Notes: generated by a model from the letters alone, not told the origin. 64,000 nt of DNA from Candidatus Sulfotelmatobacter sp. (GCA_036500765.1 DASYBM010000002.1:62001-126000); one strand, 5' to 3'. Counted from the first letter of the stretch, positions 8,808 to 17,356 are shown. Numbers and translations are program-made.

Positions 8808-9383
8808 ATGAAACGCATTCTTGCGATCAGCTGTCTTTTCGTTTTCGCGACCCTAAGTTCCGCCTACGCTCAATCCGCGGCTCCCGCCGCAAAAACTCCA
8901 GCACCCGCCGCGGGCCCAACCAAAGACCCCGTGACCGCGTCGTTGCGCATGCTGATCCAGCGTTCGCAAAACAATACTGTCGGAGCCATTGAGGCGATGC
9001 CCGCCGACAAGTTTTCTTACAAGCCTACTCCGGATCAAATTACTTTCGCGCATCTGGCCGCGCACATCGCCGAGGCCAACAATTTTCTTTGCGCCAAGGC
9101 CGCCGACGTTCCCGCGCCCAAAGTGGACGAAGCCAAAGATACCGATTCCAAAGACGTGTTGCTGGCGGCGGTGAAAGCCTCCTACAGCTTTTGCAGCGAT
9201 GCTCTGAGCAAAATGGACGACTCGAAGCTGGGCGACTCGGTTGAACTCTTCGGTGGCCGCCAGTTCCCGCGCGCCATGGCGGCGCTCGGCCTCGCCAGCG
9301 GCTGGGCGGATCATTACGCTGCGGCTGCAATGTATTTGCGGCTGAACAATATTTTGCCGCCTTCGGCGCAACCGAAGAAGTAG
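8808..9383 (+). CDS. Secreted DinB-like four-helix protein
   Basis: 191 residues. ATG at 8808 follows AGGAGG by seven bases. A signal peptide (cut near 'AYAQ', residue 22) and an Ala/Pro linker precede a DinB-type domain. The typical opening 'LIQRSQNNTVGAIEAMPADKFSYKPTPDQITF' is followed by 'HLAAHIAEANNFLC' and 'WADHYAAAAMYLRLN'. The His in 'HIAEAN' and in 'WADHYA' are candidate metal ligands, as in the DinB/YfiT superfamily. Cytoplasmic relatives are thiol-dependent transferases. Export of a DinB fold is common in acidobacteria, but its role is unknown. Confidence 0.85.
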   Translation: MKRILAISCLFVFATLSSAYAQSAAPAAKTPAPAAGPTKDPVTASLRMLIQRSQNNTVGAIEAMPADKFSYKPTPDQITFAHLAAHIAEANNFLCAKAADVPAPKVDEAKDTDSKDVLLAAVKASYSFCSDALSKMDDSKLGDSVELFGGRQFPRAMAALGLASGWADHYAAAAMYLRLNNILPPSAQPKK

Positions 9384-9390
9384 CGATCGG

Positions 9391-9466
9391 CACTCAGCAC
9401 TTAGCAGTTGGCACTTGGCATTTAGCCGGGATCGACAATCTCATCTGGCCAAATGCTAAATGCTAT
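9391..9466. repeat. TTGGCATTTAGCC / GGCCAAATGC inverted repeat
   Basis: The left part, GCACTTGGCATTTAGCC (9411-9427), is partly complementary to GGCCAAATGCTAAATGCT (9447-9464). It lies between the convergent DinB-like and radical SAM genes and reaches the last codons of the latter. A related block is at 16991-17083. Confidence 0.55.
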
Positions 9467-10491
9467 TTGATTTGCACGAGTTCATCGTTCATCGCAACCG
9501 CGGGGGTCGTCTCCGCGGGATGCTGCGGAGCGCGCCAGGAATCGAAGATAGAAACCTGATGCACGCACGAAACCGTGCAGTGCGGCGCGCAGGATTTCTC
9601 CGTGAGGTATTCGCGGCGCAGGTCCTCGCGCCTGTAGGTTTCGAGTGGAACGCCCGGATATCCACGCTGCTGCGAGCAGTAGTGCACCAAGCCATTCTCG
9701 CAGATGTAGAGATAGCGGCCGCCGGCGCGGCATCGCCAATCATTAGGCAGGCCCTTGGCGATATTGTCTTGAAAGGCATTCACGCGCGTGAAGCTGCTCT
9801 TTTCCATCGCCTGCATCTCGTGATAAATGCGGCGCTCTTCGTCATTCAGCGGCTGTAGTTGTCCGCCGCCGTCGTGGATGATGCCGATCGTCGACGTGAA
9901 GCCGAGTTCAATCGCACGCTTGCCGATGGTGAGCGCGTCCTGCGGATAGCAAATTCCGCCGCCCACCACGGAATTAATATTCACGTGAAAGTCGGCGTGC
10001 TCGGCGAGCAACTGCAATTTCTTGTCGAGAACCTTCAGGCTCTTCTTCGATACTTCGTCCGGGTTCACGTTGTCGATGGAAATTTGGAGCCATTCGAGGC
10101 CGGCACGGTTCAAGCGCCGAATGCGCTCGGCCACCAGCAGATAGCCGTTAGTGATGAGTCCCGCGATCATCCCATTGGCGCGAATGCGGCGAATCACATC
10201 GTCGAGCTCGGGATGCATGAGCGGCTCGCCGCCCGAAATTGTCACGACCGCGGTGCCCAACGAACCCAGCTTGTCGATGCGGCGATACATTTCCTCGAGC
10301 GGCACCGGCTTCGAAAAATCGTCGAACTCGTTGCAATATGTGCAGGCCAGATTGCACCGGCGCATGGGAATAATGTGCGCCAGCAAAGGATGGTCGGTCG
10401 AGGCCAGCGCGCGAATGGCCATGTTAGCTCCGCGCAGGTTGCGGTGCAGGGCTTTAGCGCGGCGGCGCAGGGTTGTGAGGAGAGAAGGCAT
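9463..10491 (-). CDS. Radical SAM protein with Cys-rich (SPASM-like) C-terminus
   Basis: 342 residues. The [4Fe-4S]/SAM motif 'CNLACTYC' gives Cys46, Cys50 and Cys53, followed by 'ISGGEP' (85-90) and 'LITNGYLL'. The C-terminal third has seven cysteines: 'WRCRAGG', 'LYICENG', 'HYCSQQ', '[14 protein letters not shown]'. This pattern suggests auxiliary iron-sulfur clusters as in SPASM or twitch domains. Relatives modify peptides or small metabolites by radical chemistry; no precursor peptide is seen nearby. It is the last gene of a minus-strand run, 104 bases after the ACT-domain gene. A specific subfamily could not be named. Confidence 0.85.
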   Translation of the reverse strand: MPSLLTTLRRRAKALHRNLRGANMAIRALASTDHPLLAHIIPMRRCNLACTYCNEFDDFSKPVPLEEMYRRIDKLGSLGTAVVTISGGEPLMHPELDDVIRRIRANGMIAGLITNGYLLVAERIRRLNRAGLEWLQISIDNVNPDEVSKKSLKVLDKKLQLLAEHADFHVNINSVVGGGICYPQDALTIGKRAIELGFTSTIGIIHDGGGQLQPLNDEERRIYHEMQAMEKSSFTRVNAFQDNIAKGLPNDWRCRAGGRYLYICENGLVHYCSQQRGYPGVPLETYRREDLRREYLTEKSCAPHCTVSCVHQVSIFDSWRAPQHPAETTPAVAMNDELVQIK

Positions 10492-10595
10492 GTGTTCCAG
10501 TAACTTCTATTACAACACAGGCGTTCGGCTGGATGCATGCGGCGCGACAGCATTCGGCGAAATTGGCGGCCTGAACGGCTGAAAAAGCGTGGCCG

Positions 10596-11036
10596 TCAGG
10601 CGTCGAGATTCCTGGCAACGGGGCGGAAACCTGCTTCCGAGGCTTCAGGGAGGAGTTCGTGGCCAGCATGCTGCAGCAAGTCGATTGCACGCTCCGCCCA
10701 TTTTTCCTCGACCAGCACGTAATCTGTGTCATAGGTGGAGATCGCAAAGATCGGAACCGCGTTGTATGAGAGCGGTTCGATGAACGACAGCAGCACCCCG
10801 GTCAGCGAGAAGGGAAAGGGGCCTTTGAGTTTCAGGCACACCCAACGGTGCGGAAAGTGCACGTGGCTGGGAACGCTGTCCGCCGGGCAGACGATGGAGA
10901 GTTCGTCGGCGGACCGGGTGATCGAAGTGAATTCGCCGCTCGTGGCCCAGGCCGGGACGGGCGCATCCGGGCCTAAACGCACGACGGCATAGGTACCGGG
11001 CAACTGGCGGAATTTGAATTCCCGGCGTTGTCCCAT
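10596..11036 (-). CDS. ACT-domain protein
   Basis: 146 residues. ATG at 11036 is preferred over the longer in-frame start at 11078 because GAAGGA lies seven bases upstream. It also places the start four bases after the preceding gene's stop. Two ACT-like halves are visible: an N-terminal 'REFKFRQLPGTYAVVRL' block and a C-terminal 'GPFPFSLTGVLLSFIEPLS' block with 'PIFAISTYDTDYVLVEE'. The latter words are typical of small ACT proteins of the amino-acid sensing type (ACT_7/CASTOR-like). It probably binds an amino acid. Its position after a racemase-like gene fits an amino-acid theme but does not prove it. Confidence 0.8.
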   Translation of the reverse strand: MGQRREFKFRQLPGTYAVVRLGPDAPVPAWATSGEFTSITRSADELSIVCPADSVPSHVHFPHRWVCLKLKGPFPFSLTGVLLSFIEPLSYNAVPIFAISTYDTDYVLVEEKWAERAIDLLQHAGHELLPEASEAGFRPVARNLDA

Positions 11037-11040
11037 CGCA

Positions 11041-11730
11041 TTATCCTTCGATCGCCTTGCGAAGCGCCGCTCCGGCAAGGATGCGCGTCGAGTCTAACAT
11101 CGGCAAAGGCGATAACTCCGGTGTCATCAGCAACGGTATTTCGGTGCACGCCAATGCCACCGCGTCGCAGCCACCATCTTTCAGGCTGCGAATTACTTCG
11201 GTGAAATATGTTTGCGTGCCAGGCCGGAACACTCCCTGCACCAGTTCGTCGAAGATGAGGCGGTGAATGCGCTCGCGCTGCTCCGCCGGCGGCACGCGGT
11301 GCTCGATGCCCGCGGCCTTCAGCGTTTCGCGGTAGACGGGGCCATCCATCAACGAGCGCGTGCCCAAAACGCCGATGCGTTTGTAGCCGTGCCGCCGGGC
11401 TTCGTTAGCGACCTCGATCGCAATGTGCAGCCAGGGACGCGGCGACCGGTGCTCGACCAAATCGAAAGCCTGATGCACGGTGTTGACGGGTGCAATCAGG
11501 AAGTCGGCGCCGGCGCGCGCCAGCTTTTCCGCAGAGGAGAGCATGAGTTCCGCGACACCGACCCAATCATTGGCGTCGATGTAATTCTTGTAGAGAATGA
11601 AGGGATGGCCGTGGAGCGACACTTCGGGATGATTGTAAGCGCCGAGCAACTCCGCGCCCTCGACGCAGATGGTGCGATAGCAGAGCGCGGCGCCTTCCGC
11701 GCTCGACGCGACGATGCCAATGTGTAACAT
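11041..11730 (-). CDS. Aspartate/glutamate racemase-family protein, one catalytic Cys replaced
   Basis: 229 residues from ATG at 11730, which gives the canonical beginning 'MLHIGIVASSAEGAALCYRTI'; a longer TTG start at 11766 is less likely. The family C-terminal motif 'LACTEIPLL' keeps its cysteine. The N-terminal active-site motif, normally CNTxH (or TNTxH), reads 'PVNTVH', with valine in place of the catalytic Cys/Thr. Two-base racemization would be impaired, so the protein may be a lyase, a one-sided isomerase or a binding protein. It sits between def and the ACT gene, four bases before the latter's start. Confidence 0.82.
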   Translation of the reverse strand: MLHIGIVASSAEGAALCYRTICVEGAELLGAYNHPEVSLHGHPFILYKNYIDANDWVGVAELMLSSAEKLARAGADFLIAPVNTVHQAFDLVEHRSPRPWLHIAIEVANEARRHGYKRIGVLGTRSLMDGPVYRETLKAAGIEHRVPPAEQRERIHRLIFDELVQGVFRPGTQTYFTEVIRSLKDGGCDAVALACTEIPLLMTPELSPLPMLDSTRILAGAALRKAIEG

Positions 11731-11772
11731 AGTTGCTGGTAGCCACTCGCCAGTTTCGTTCGGCAACGCGAC

Positions 11773-12330
11773 TCAGGCTTTGTTTGTAGCCGGAGCGGCC
11801 GCATACGGGCTCGCGTCGCGATAGCGCATTTCAAATTCTTCTCGCGTACAGATGGTCTTCAAATCCACGACTCGATCGATCGCGAGGATGCCGTTGAGGT
11901 GATCGATTTCATGCTGGAGAAGTTCGGAGAGATTGCGATCCTCGCCGGCTTGGAATATAAGAGTCGCGCCCCGGAGATCCTGATAGCGGACCGTGATCTG
12001 CCGGTGGCGTTCGACCTGCATGAAGATCGAAAGAAAACTCAGACAGGCATCCCAGACGATAACTTTCTCTTCGCTGTGCTTGATGATCTCGGGATTGATC
12101 AGCGGCCAGGGTTTGTTCTCAGGAAGTTTGAGGAAAATTACACGTTGCAACACTCCGACCTGTGGCGCTGCAATGCCGCGTCCGTAGCCCGTGGCGGCCC
12201 GCCAATGCGCTAGTGTGTCGGTCATATCCTGGATCAAAGTTTGAATCTCAGGCATCGCGGGATCTTCCACTGCGACCGCCTTTTTCCGGAGGATCGGGTC
12301 GCCGAGTTGCAGGATGGGGCGGATGGGCAT
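11773..12330 (-). CDS. def: Peptide deformylase
   Basis: 185 residues. It removes the formyl group from nascent N-formylmethionine in the cytoplasm, using Fe(II) or another divalent metal. All three motifs are present: 'GRGIAAPQVG' (50-59), 'WDACLS' (93-98, a variant of EGCLS with metal ligand Cys96) and 'QHEIDHLNG' (139-147; His140, Glu141, His144). The Glu-Gly to Asp-Ala change in motif 2 marks it as an atypical deformylase. An additional housekeeping copy next to fmt elsewhere would not be surprising. It lies 37 bases after the small membrane protein gene in the add-to-radical SAM run. Confidence 0.92.
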   Translation of the reverse strand: MPIRPILQLGDPILRKKAVAVEDPAMPEIQTLIQDMTDTLAHWRAATGYGRGIAAPQVGVLQRVIFLKLPENKPWPLINPEIIKHSEEKVIVWDACLSFLSIFMQVERHRQITVRYQDLRGATLIFQAGEDRNLSELLQHEIDHLNGILAIDRVVDLKTICTREEFEMRYRDASPYAAAPATNKA

Positions 12331-12367
12331 GAATTGATGCTTTCAATTCTCAGTCAGTAATCAGTGT

Positions 12368-12544
12368 TCATTTCGCTTCAGGTTTCGGATCTGTCCATAC
12401 GGATTGCAGCACAAAACACAGAACTAAAGCCATCAGGAAATCCGCGAAATAGGGATGCGCCGGCCAGATTCTGCGCGGAAAACCCAACCACCAGGCCAGC
12501 GTGCATGCGACAGTTGCGACCAGGCTGATCTTCAGAGTTTTCAT
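12368..12544 (-). CDS. Small membrane protein, 58 residues
   Basis: ATG at 12544 starts one base after the add stop codon, suggesting translational coupling. The 58-residue product has two hydrophobic segments ('ISLVATVACTLAWWLGF' and 'FADFLMALVLCFVLQSVW') joined by a short 'PRRIWPAHPY' turn and a charged tail, so it is probably a two-pass inner-membrane protein. It matches no family I recognise. Its tight spacing and hydropathy support it as a real gene. A longer in-frame opening to 12679 only reads through add in another frame. Confidence 0.6.
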   Translation of the reverse strand: MKTLKISLVATVACTLAWWLGFPRRIWPAHPYFADFLMALVLCFVLQSVWTDPKPEAK

Positions 12545-12545
12545 T

Positions 12546-13556
12546 CTAGCGGGCCGCCGCGGCATCAAACAGACTGAGCAGTTCCAGTTTCTTCTCCGCG
12601 GGCAGGAACGACGCCTCGAAAGAATTGCGGGCCAGTTCGCGCAGGTGCTCATCGGTAAATCCGAAAGTATCCTGGGCAAGCTGATATTCGCGCGACAGCG
12701 TGGTGCCGAACAGCGCCGGGTCGTCGGTATTCAGCGTGATCATCACGCCCTGATCGAAATAGTTTTTCACGGGATGCTCGGCGATCGTTTTACAGACTCC
12801 AGTGCGCAGGTTGCTGGTAATGCAGAGTTCGACCGGAATCTGGCGCTGAGCCAGTTCTTCGACCAGATCCGGATCCTGGGCGGCGGTGAAGCCGTGCCCA
12901 ATCCGCTCGGCGCGCAAGTTGAGCGCTCCCCAAATCGATTCGGCGGGACCGGTCTCGCCGGCGTGCGCGGTCAGGCGCAAGCCCTCATCGGCCGCGTAAG
13001 AATAAACTCCCCGAAAAAGTTCCGGCGGAGCTTTTTGTTCGTCGCCGCCAATACCGACCCCGACGACGTGGCGGTCGCGGAATCGGGCCGCCAGTTCGAA
13101 GACTTTTTGCGCTTCCTCGATTCCGAAGTGGCGTGTGGCGTCGAAGATCCACAACAGAGACACACCGAAATCGCGTGCCCCGCGGGCGCGTCCGCGTTCC
13201 AGACCTTCGAAGATCGCGGGGAAATCCTGCTTGCGGAATAGGCATACGCCGACCGCGACATAGACTTCCGCGTGCAGCACGTTGTCTTCCTTCAGTCGCT
13301 GCATCAAGCGGTACGCGATGAGTTCATAGTCGTCCGGTCCGCGCAGGTGCGCGCTGACCGCCTTGAAAGCCATCAAGAAACTCTGGAAGTCGGTGTAGCC
13401 GTAAAGCGACTCGACCTCGGCCAGCGTGGAGTGTTCGCCATGCAATTTCCGCAGTTCGAAAAGCGTGGCTGGATCGACCGCGCCCTCAAGGTGCAGGTGC
13501 AGTTCCGCCTTGGGCAATTGACGAATAAAGGAATTGGGCGGGCGGTCCGACGGCAT
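12546..13556 (-). CDS. add: Adenosine deaminase family protein
   Basis: 336 residues. It hydrolyses adenosine (or a related amino-purine nucleoside) to inosine and ammonia. Metal site 'ELHLHLEG' (His20, His22), 'LTAHAGETG' with the catalytic Glu, 'GHGF' and 'LNTDDPALFGTTL' are all present and correctly spaced. The family also includes adenine deaminase and aminodeoxyfutalosine deaminase of the menaquinone pathway; sequence alone does not separate these securely. It is the first gene of a six-gene minus-strand run (add, small membrane protein, def, racemase-like, ACT, radical SAM). Confidence 0.9.
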   Translation of the reverse strand: MPSDRPPNSFIRQLPKAELHLHLEGAVDPATLFELRKLHGEHSTLAEVESLYGYTDFQSFLMAFKAVSAHLRGPDDYELIAYRLMQRLKEDNVLHAEVYVAVGVCLFRKQDFPAIFEGLERGRARGARDFGVSLLWIFDATRHFGIEEAQKVFELAARFRDRHVVGVGIGGDEQKAPPELFRGVYSYAADEGLRLTAHAGETGPAESIWGALNLRAERIGHGFTAAQDPDLVEELAQRQIPVELCITSNLRTGVCKTIAEHPVKNYFDQGVMITLNTDDPALFGTTLSREYQLAQDTFGFTDEHLRELARNSFEASFLPAEKKLELLSLFDAAAAR

Positions 13557-13707
13557 TTTCCGATTGTAGTTTCTTGGGAGAGGATTTGCGAGTGAGCGCC
13601 TTCAATGCCCAGACAGGGAAGCAAATCGGAAGCACGGAACTCTGTCATGGATGCACCAACACTTCCGGTACAATTCCCTGTTCTCATCTCAGACTAAGGG
13701 ACAACGC

Positions 13708-15303
13708 ATGAAGGCGAAGAGCGTCCAGAGCAGGAAACTCCCCAGATCGTTGGTTGCGTGCGCAACGCTGGCTGTGCCGCTGGCCTTGTTCGGCGCGGCT
13801 TCCGGACCTCAGGTGCAAACCGGCTCGGGCATCGTCGAGGGCAAAAACGATGGAACGGTGCGCGTGTTTCTAGGAATCCCGTACGCCGCGCCGCCAGTTG
13901 GCGATCTGCGCTGGAAGCCGCCTGCACCCGCGGCGAAGTGGAACGGCGTGCGCAAGGCCACTGGGTTCGGTTCGCACTGCATGCAGGGGCGTGTGTATGG
14001 CGACATGAACTTTCGCGACGCCGGCGGCGGCGAAGATTGTTTGACGTTGAATGTCTGGGTTCCGGCAAAAGCGGCGACCTCCAACGCGAAGCTGCCGGTC
14101 ATGGTGTGGATTTATGGCGGAGGATTCGCCGCCGGAACCACTTCCGAGGCGCGTCAGGATGGCGCGCATCTGGCGCAGCAGGGAGTGATCGTAGTTTCCA
14201 TGAACTATCGTCTCGGCATTTTCGGATTTCTCGTCCATCCCGAACTGGCGAAAGAGTCTGGGCGAAATGCCGCCGGAAATTACGGCTTGCTCGACCAGAC
14301 CGCCGCGCTGCACTGGGTGCATGACAACATTGCGGCATTCGGCGGAGATCCCGGCAACGTTACTATTTTCGGCGAAAGCGCCGGATCGTTCTCGGTGAGC
14401 GCGCAGATAGCTTCGCCATTGGCGAAGGGACTGTTTCAGAAAGCGATCGGCGAAAGCGGTGCAGCATTCTTCAGTGGAGGTTTGTCGTTCGACCCTCGAT
14501 TGGTACGCGAGGTCCACGATCCGAAAAAGCTGCGCGACAAGTTGGGGGTGGCCACGCTGGCCGAGCTGCGCGCCATCCCGGCGCAGAAATTGCTCGAGGC
14601 CTTCTCGCCGCCGCAGTCGGACGGTTTCGATTTCGGTCCCGACGTAGACGGATATTTTCTGCCAGAGTCGGTTCCGTCCATTTTTGCAGCAGGGAAACAG
14701 AATGACGTGCCGCTTCTGGCGGGCTGGAACCATGACGAAGGCAGCTACGAGATCGCTTTCAATCCGCAAAAGCCGACCGCTGACACTCTGAAAGCCACCG
14801 CACAAAAAGAATTCGGCGACAAGGCTCCGGAGTTTCTGCGGCTTTATCCCTCCACTACGCCCGAGCAGACTCTGCGCTCCGCGCTGGATTTCGCGGGTGA
14901 CAAGTTCATCGCGTTTTCGACGTGGGAGTGGCTGGAGATGCAATCCAAAACTGGCAAGCAGCCGATCTATCGGTTTCGCTTCGACCTCGGTCCGCCCTCC
15001 GATCCCAAGGGCCCGCAGTTGGGCGCATACCACTCGGCCGAGATTGAGTATGTGTTTGGACAACTCGATTCTAAAGCTGGGGTCGCGTGGCGTCCCGAAG
15101 ACCGTCAGCTCAGCGAAATGATGCAAAAGTATTGGGCGAACTTCGCCCGCAGCGGCGACCCGAATGGCCCGGGATTGCCGAAGTGGCCGGTGTATTCGGC
15201 GAGCGATGGCTGGCCGATGATGTTTCTGGATGCGCAATCCGCAGCGCGCAAGGATGATTTGCGGGATCGATATTTATTTCTAGCAGGCGCGTGGGCGAAA
15301 TAA
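13708..15303 (+). CDS. Secreted type B carboxylesterase
   Basis: 531 residues. ATG at 13708 follows TAAGGG by seven bases; an upstream in-frame ATG at 13651 lacks a site and would mask the signal peptide. A signal sequence of about 30 residues precedes the carboxylesterase/para-nitrobenzyl esterase fold. It includes 'FLGIPYAAPPVGDLRWKPP', oxyanion 'YGGGFAAG' and nucleophile 'FGESAGS'. The acidic residue is in 'WNHDEGSYE' and the histidine in 'GAYHSAEIEYVFG'. The catalytic site is complete. It should hydrolyse carboxylic esters outside the cytoplasm. It is a single gene, divergent from add. Confidence 0.93.
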   Translation: MKAKSVQSRKLPRSLVACATLAVPLALFGAASGPQVQTGSGIVEGKNDGTVRVFLGIPYAAPPVGDLRWKPPAPAAKWNGVRKATGFGSHCMQGRVYGDMNFRDAGGGEDCLTLNVWVPAKAATSNAKLPVMVWIYGGGFAAGTTSEARQDGAHLAQQGVIVVSMNYRLGIFGFLVHPELAKESGRNAAGNYGLLDQTAALHWVHDNIAAFGGDPGNVTIFGESAGSFSVSAQIASPLAKGLFQKAIGESGAAFFSGGLSFDPRLVREVHDPKKLRDKLGVATLAELRAIPAQKLLEAFSPPQSDGFDFGPDVDGYFLPESVPSIFAAGKQNDVPLLAGWNHDEGSYEIAFNPQKPTADTLKATAQKEFGDKAPEFLRLYPSTTPEQTLRSALDFAGDKFIAFSTWEWLEMQSKTGKQPIYRFRFDLGPPSDPKGPQLGAYHSAEIEYVFGQLDSKAGVAWRPEDRQLSEMMQKYWANFARSGDPNGPGLPKWPVYSASDGWPMMFLDAQSAARKDDLRDRYLFLAGAWAK

Positions 15304-15383
15304 ATTCGCCATACGCAATCGTGAGCATGCCTGCTTCGTTCAGCAAGACAGTGCGGTTTTTACTGAAGGCTGATAGCTGAGAG

Positions 15384-16967
15384 CTACTTCTTCGCAAACT
15401 CGCTGCGATGCCGGCTGTAGAAGACATAAATCAGAAGACCGAGACCGAGCCAAATCACGAAGCGGAGCCAGGTAATCAGCGTCAGGCCGAACATCAGCCC
15501 GCCGCATAAAAGCACAGACAGCAGCGGGAACCACGGCACAAAAGGCACGCGGAATGCGCGCTTTCGATGGGGCTGCTTGCGTCGCAACAAAATCACTCCC
15601 AGCGAAACCAGCACGAAGGCGAATAGCGTACCAATATTAGCCAGATCCGCGGCATCGCCAATATCCACGAGCCCGGCGGGAATGCCCACGGCAAAGCAGG
15701 CGATCCAGGTGGACCAGTGCGGCGTTTTGTATTTCGGGTGTACGGCGGAGAACAGCTTGGGCAACAAGCCGTCGCGGGACATGGCGTACCAGATGCGGGC
15801 CTGCCCATACTGAAACACCAGCAACGACGAAATCATGCCCGTCAGCGCGCCGATGACGATCACCGAGCGAAAGAAGGGATGCACCCCCAGATACTTCATG
15901 GCGTAGGCGACGGGAGCTTCGGCGGCCGCTCCGGAAACGAACGTGGTGTACTTCATCATGCCAAGCAGCACCACGGCGACCCCGACGTACAGCAAAGTGC
16001 AGATGATCAGGGACATGATGATGCCGAAGGGCAAGTCTTTTTGCGGATTGCGCGACTCCTCCGCCGCGGTCGAGACAGAATCGAATCCGATGTAGGTAAA
16101 GAAAACGATGGCCCCGCCGGTCACGATTCCACCAAAGCCCGAGGGCGCAAAAGGACTCCAGTTCGCCGGCTTCACCAGCATTCCCCCCACCACCAGGAAC
16201 GTGAGGATTGCGCCAATCTTGATCGTGACCATAATGTTATTGGTCCCGGCCGATTCCTTTATGCCGCGCACCAGCAGCAGCGTGAGCAAAAACACAATAA
16301 GAAATCCAGGCAGGTTGAAATAGGCGCCCGTCCATTGGCCCGAAGCCCATACGGGGCTGGCCCATTTGTCCGGCAAGTTGAGGCCGAACGCCGCCAGTTG
16401 AGCTTTCGTATAGCCGGCAAAACCCACGGCCACGGCAACATTACTGACCACGTATTCAAGAATCAGATCCCAGCCAATGATCCAGGCAAAGATTTCGCCG
16501 AGCGTTGCGTACGAGTAGGTGTAGGCGCTCCCGGCGATAGGAATCATCGACGCAAGCTCCGCGTAGCACAGGCCGGCGAAACTGCACGCAATCGCAACCA
16601 GAAAAAACGAAATGGCTATCGATGGCCCGGCCGGAGGCCGTCCATGCATCAGAGCTCCGGCAACGTGGCCGGTGCGCAGGAGATTTACGATCACGTCGAG
16701 CGCCTGCGCGTGCAGGATGGACGGCGCCTGAAAATACTCTCCGGCAGCCGCGGTGCCGGTAAGTACGAAGATCCCAGAGCCGATAATTGCACCAATGCCG
16801 AGCGCCGTTAGCGACCAGGGCCCCAGAGTCTTGCTGAGCCGGCTATGCGGATTCTCCGAGTCCGAGATCAGCTTGTCGATCGACTTGCAGCAGAACAGTT
16901 GGTTTTCGGAGGTGCGAATCACTTCTCCGGGTTTTGCCGGAGGCTCGGTAGCGGTCGGTTGTGCCAA
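15384..16967 (-). CDS. APC-family amino acid permease (cationic amino acid transporter-like)
   Basis: 527 residues with about twelve transmembrane segments. A cytoplasmic N-terminus ('KSIDKLISDSE') leads to the APC signature 'LGPWSLTALGIGAIIGSGIFVLTG'. 'TYIGFDSVSTAAEESRNPQKDLP' in the middle is the strongest family marker, followed by 'GQARIWYAMSRDGLLPKLF', found in CAT/YfnA-type carriers. It imports amino acids by cation or proton coupling; the specific substrate is not visible. An extended loop ('HAQALDVIVNLLRTGHVAG') between the first segments is longer than usual. It is a single gene. Confidence 0.93.
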   Translation of the reverse strand: MAQPTATEPPAKPGEVIRTSENQLFCCKSIDKLISDSENPHSRLSKTLGPWSLTALGIGAIIGSGIFVLTGTAAAGEYFQAPSILHAQALDVIVNLLRTGHVAGALMHGRPPAGPSIAISFFLVAIACSFAGLCYAELASMIPIAGSAYTYSYATLGEIFAWIIGWDLILEYVVSNVAVAVGFAGYTKAQLAAFGLNLPDKWASPVWASGQWTGAYFNLPGFLIVFLLTLLLVRGIKESAGTNNIMVTIKIGAILTFLVVGGMLVKPANWSPFAPSGFGGIVTGGAIVFFTYIGFDSVSTAAEESRNPQKDLPFGIIMSLIICTLLYVGVAVVLLGMMKYTTFVSGAAAEAPVAYAMKYLGVHPFFRSVIVIGALTGMISSLLVFQYGQARIWYAMSRDGLLPKLFSAVHPKYKTPHWSTWIACFAVGIPAGLVDIGDAADLANIGTLFAFVLVSLGVILLRRKQPHRKRAFRVPFVPWFPLLSVLLCGGLMFGLTLITWLRFVIWLGLGLLIYVFYSRHRSEFAKK

Positions 16968-16990
16968 AGGTTGATTTCTCCTGAACCAGA

Positions 16991-17083
16991 TAGCGCTTAG
17001 CGATTGGCACTTAACCTTTAGCCGGCACGCTTCTCAACTCGACAAACGAGTGGCTAACTGCCAAATGCTCAACGCCAAATGCC
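16991..17083. repeat. GATTGGCAC..TTTAGCC / GCCAAATGC repeat block
   Basis: GCGCTTAGCGATTGGCACTT (16994-17013) and TTTAGCC are followed by GGCTAACTGCCAAATGCTC and GCCAAATGCC (17052-17083). It is related to the block at 9391-9466 and again lies downstream or upstream of genes without coding. Confidence 0.45.
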
Positions 17084-17086
17084 GCC

Positions 17087-17248
17087 CTACCGCTTCGCCT
17101 GGCCGCGAGCCAGTTTCTTGACCTTGGGCTTCTTCGATCCGCGGGCGTAGTCGCGGGGTTTGAGCGGCTTTTCCGCCTTGCGCTTCTTGCGTGCGGTGCG
17201 TTTGGCTTTCTTGCGTTCGTCTTTGCTGAGAGTCGATGTGTTGGCCAT
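17087..17248 (-). CDS. Small lysine/arginine-rich protein, 53 residues
   Basis: ATG at 17248 is preceded by AAAAGGAT, so the short product is preferred over the longer in-frame opening to 17347, which reads through a repeat. The product is extremely basic ('KDERKKAKRTARKKRKAEK', 'RGSKKPKVKKLARGQ'), with more than 40 percent Lys plus Arg and no hydrophobic stretch. It may bind nucleic acid or ribosomes, but no family is recognised. It lies just downstream of the pcrA-like helicase on the same strand, with an AATTGGGTAATT repeat between. Confidence 0.5.
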   Translation of the reverse strand: MANTSTLSKDERKKAKRTARKKRKAEKPLKPRDYARGSKKPKVKKLARGQAKR

Positions 17249-17258
17249 GAATCCTTTT

Positions 17259-17356
17259 GAATTGGGTAATTTTGTAATTGAGTAATTGGGTAATTCAAAC
17301 CAACGAAAATCCGGCTGGGTAAATTTCCCAATTACGCAATTTCCCAATTACTCAAT
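17259..17356. repeat. AATTGGGTAATT inverted repeat
   Basis: ATTGAGTAATTGGG (17277-17290) is perfectly repeated in inverse orientation at 17343-17356 (CCCAATTACTCAAT), with extra AATTGGGTAAT units at 17260 and CCCAATTACGCAATT at 17328. It fills the gap between the helicase stop and the small basic gene. It is AT-rich against a GC-rich background. Confidence 0.75.
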
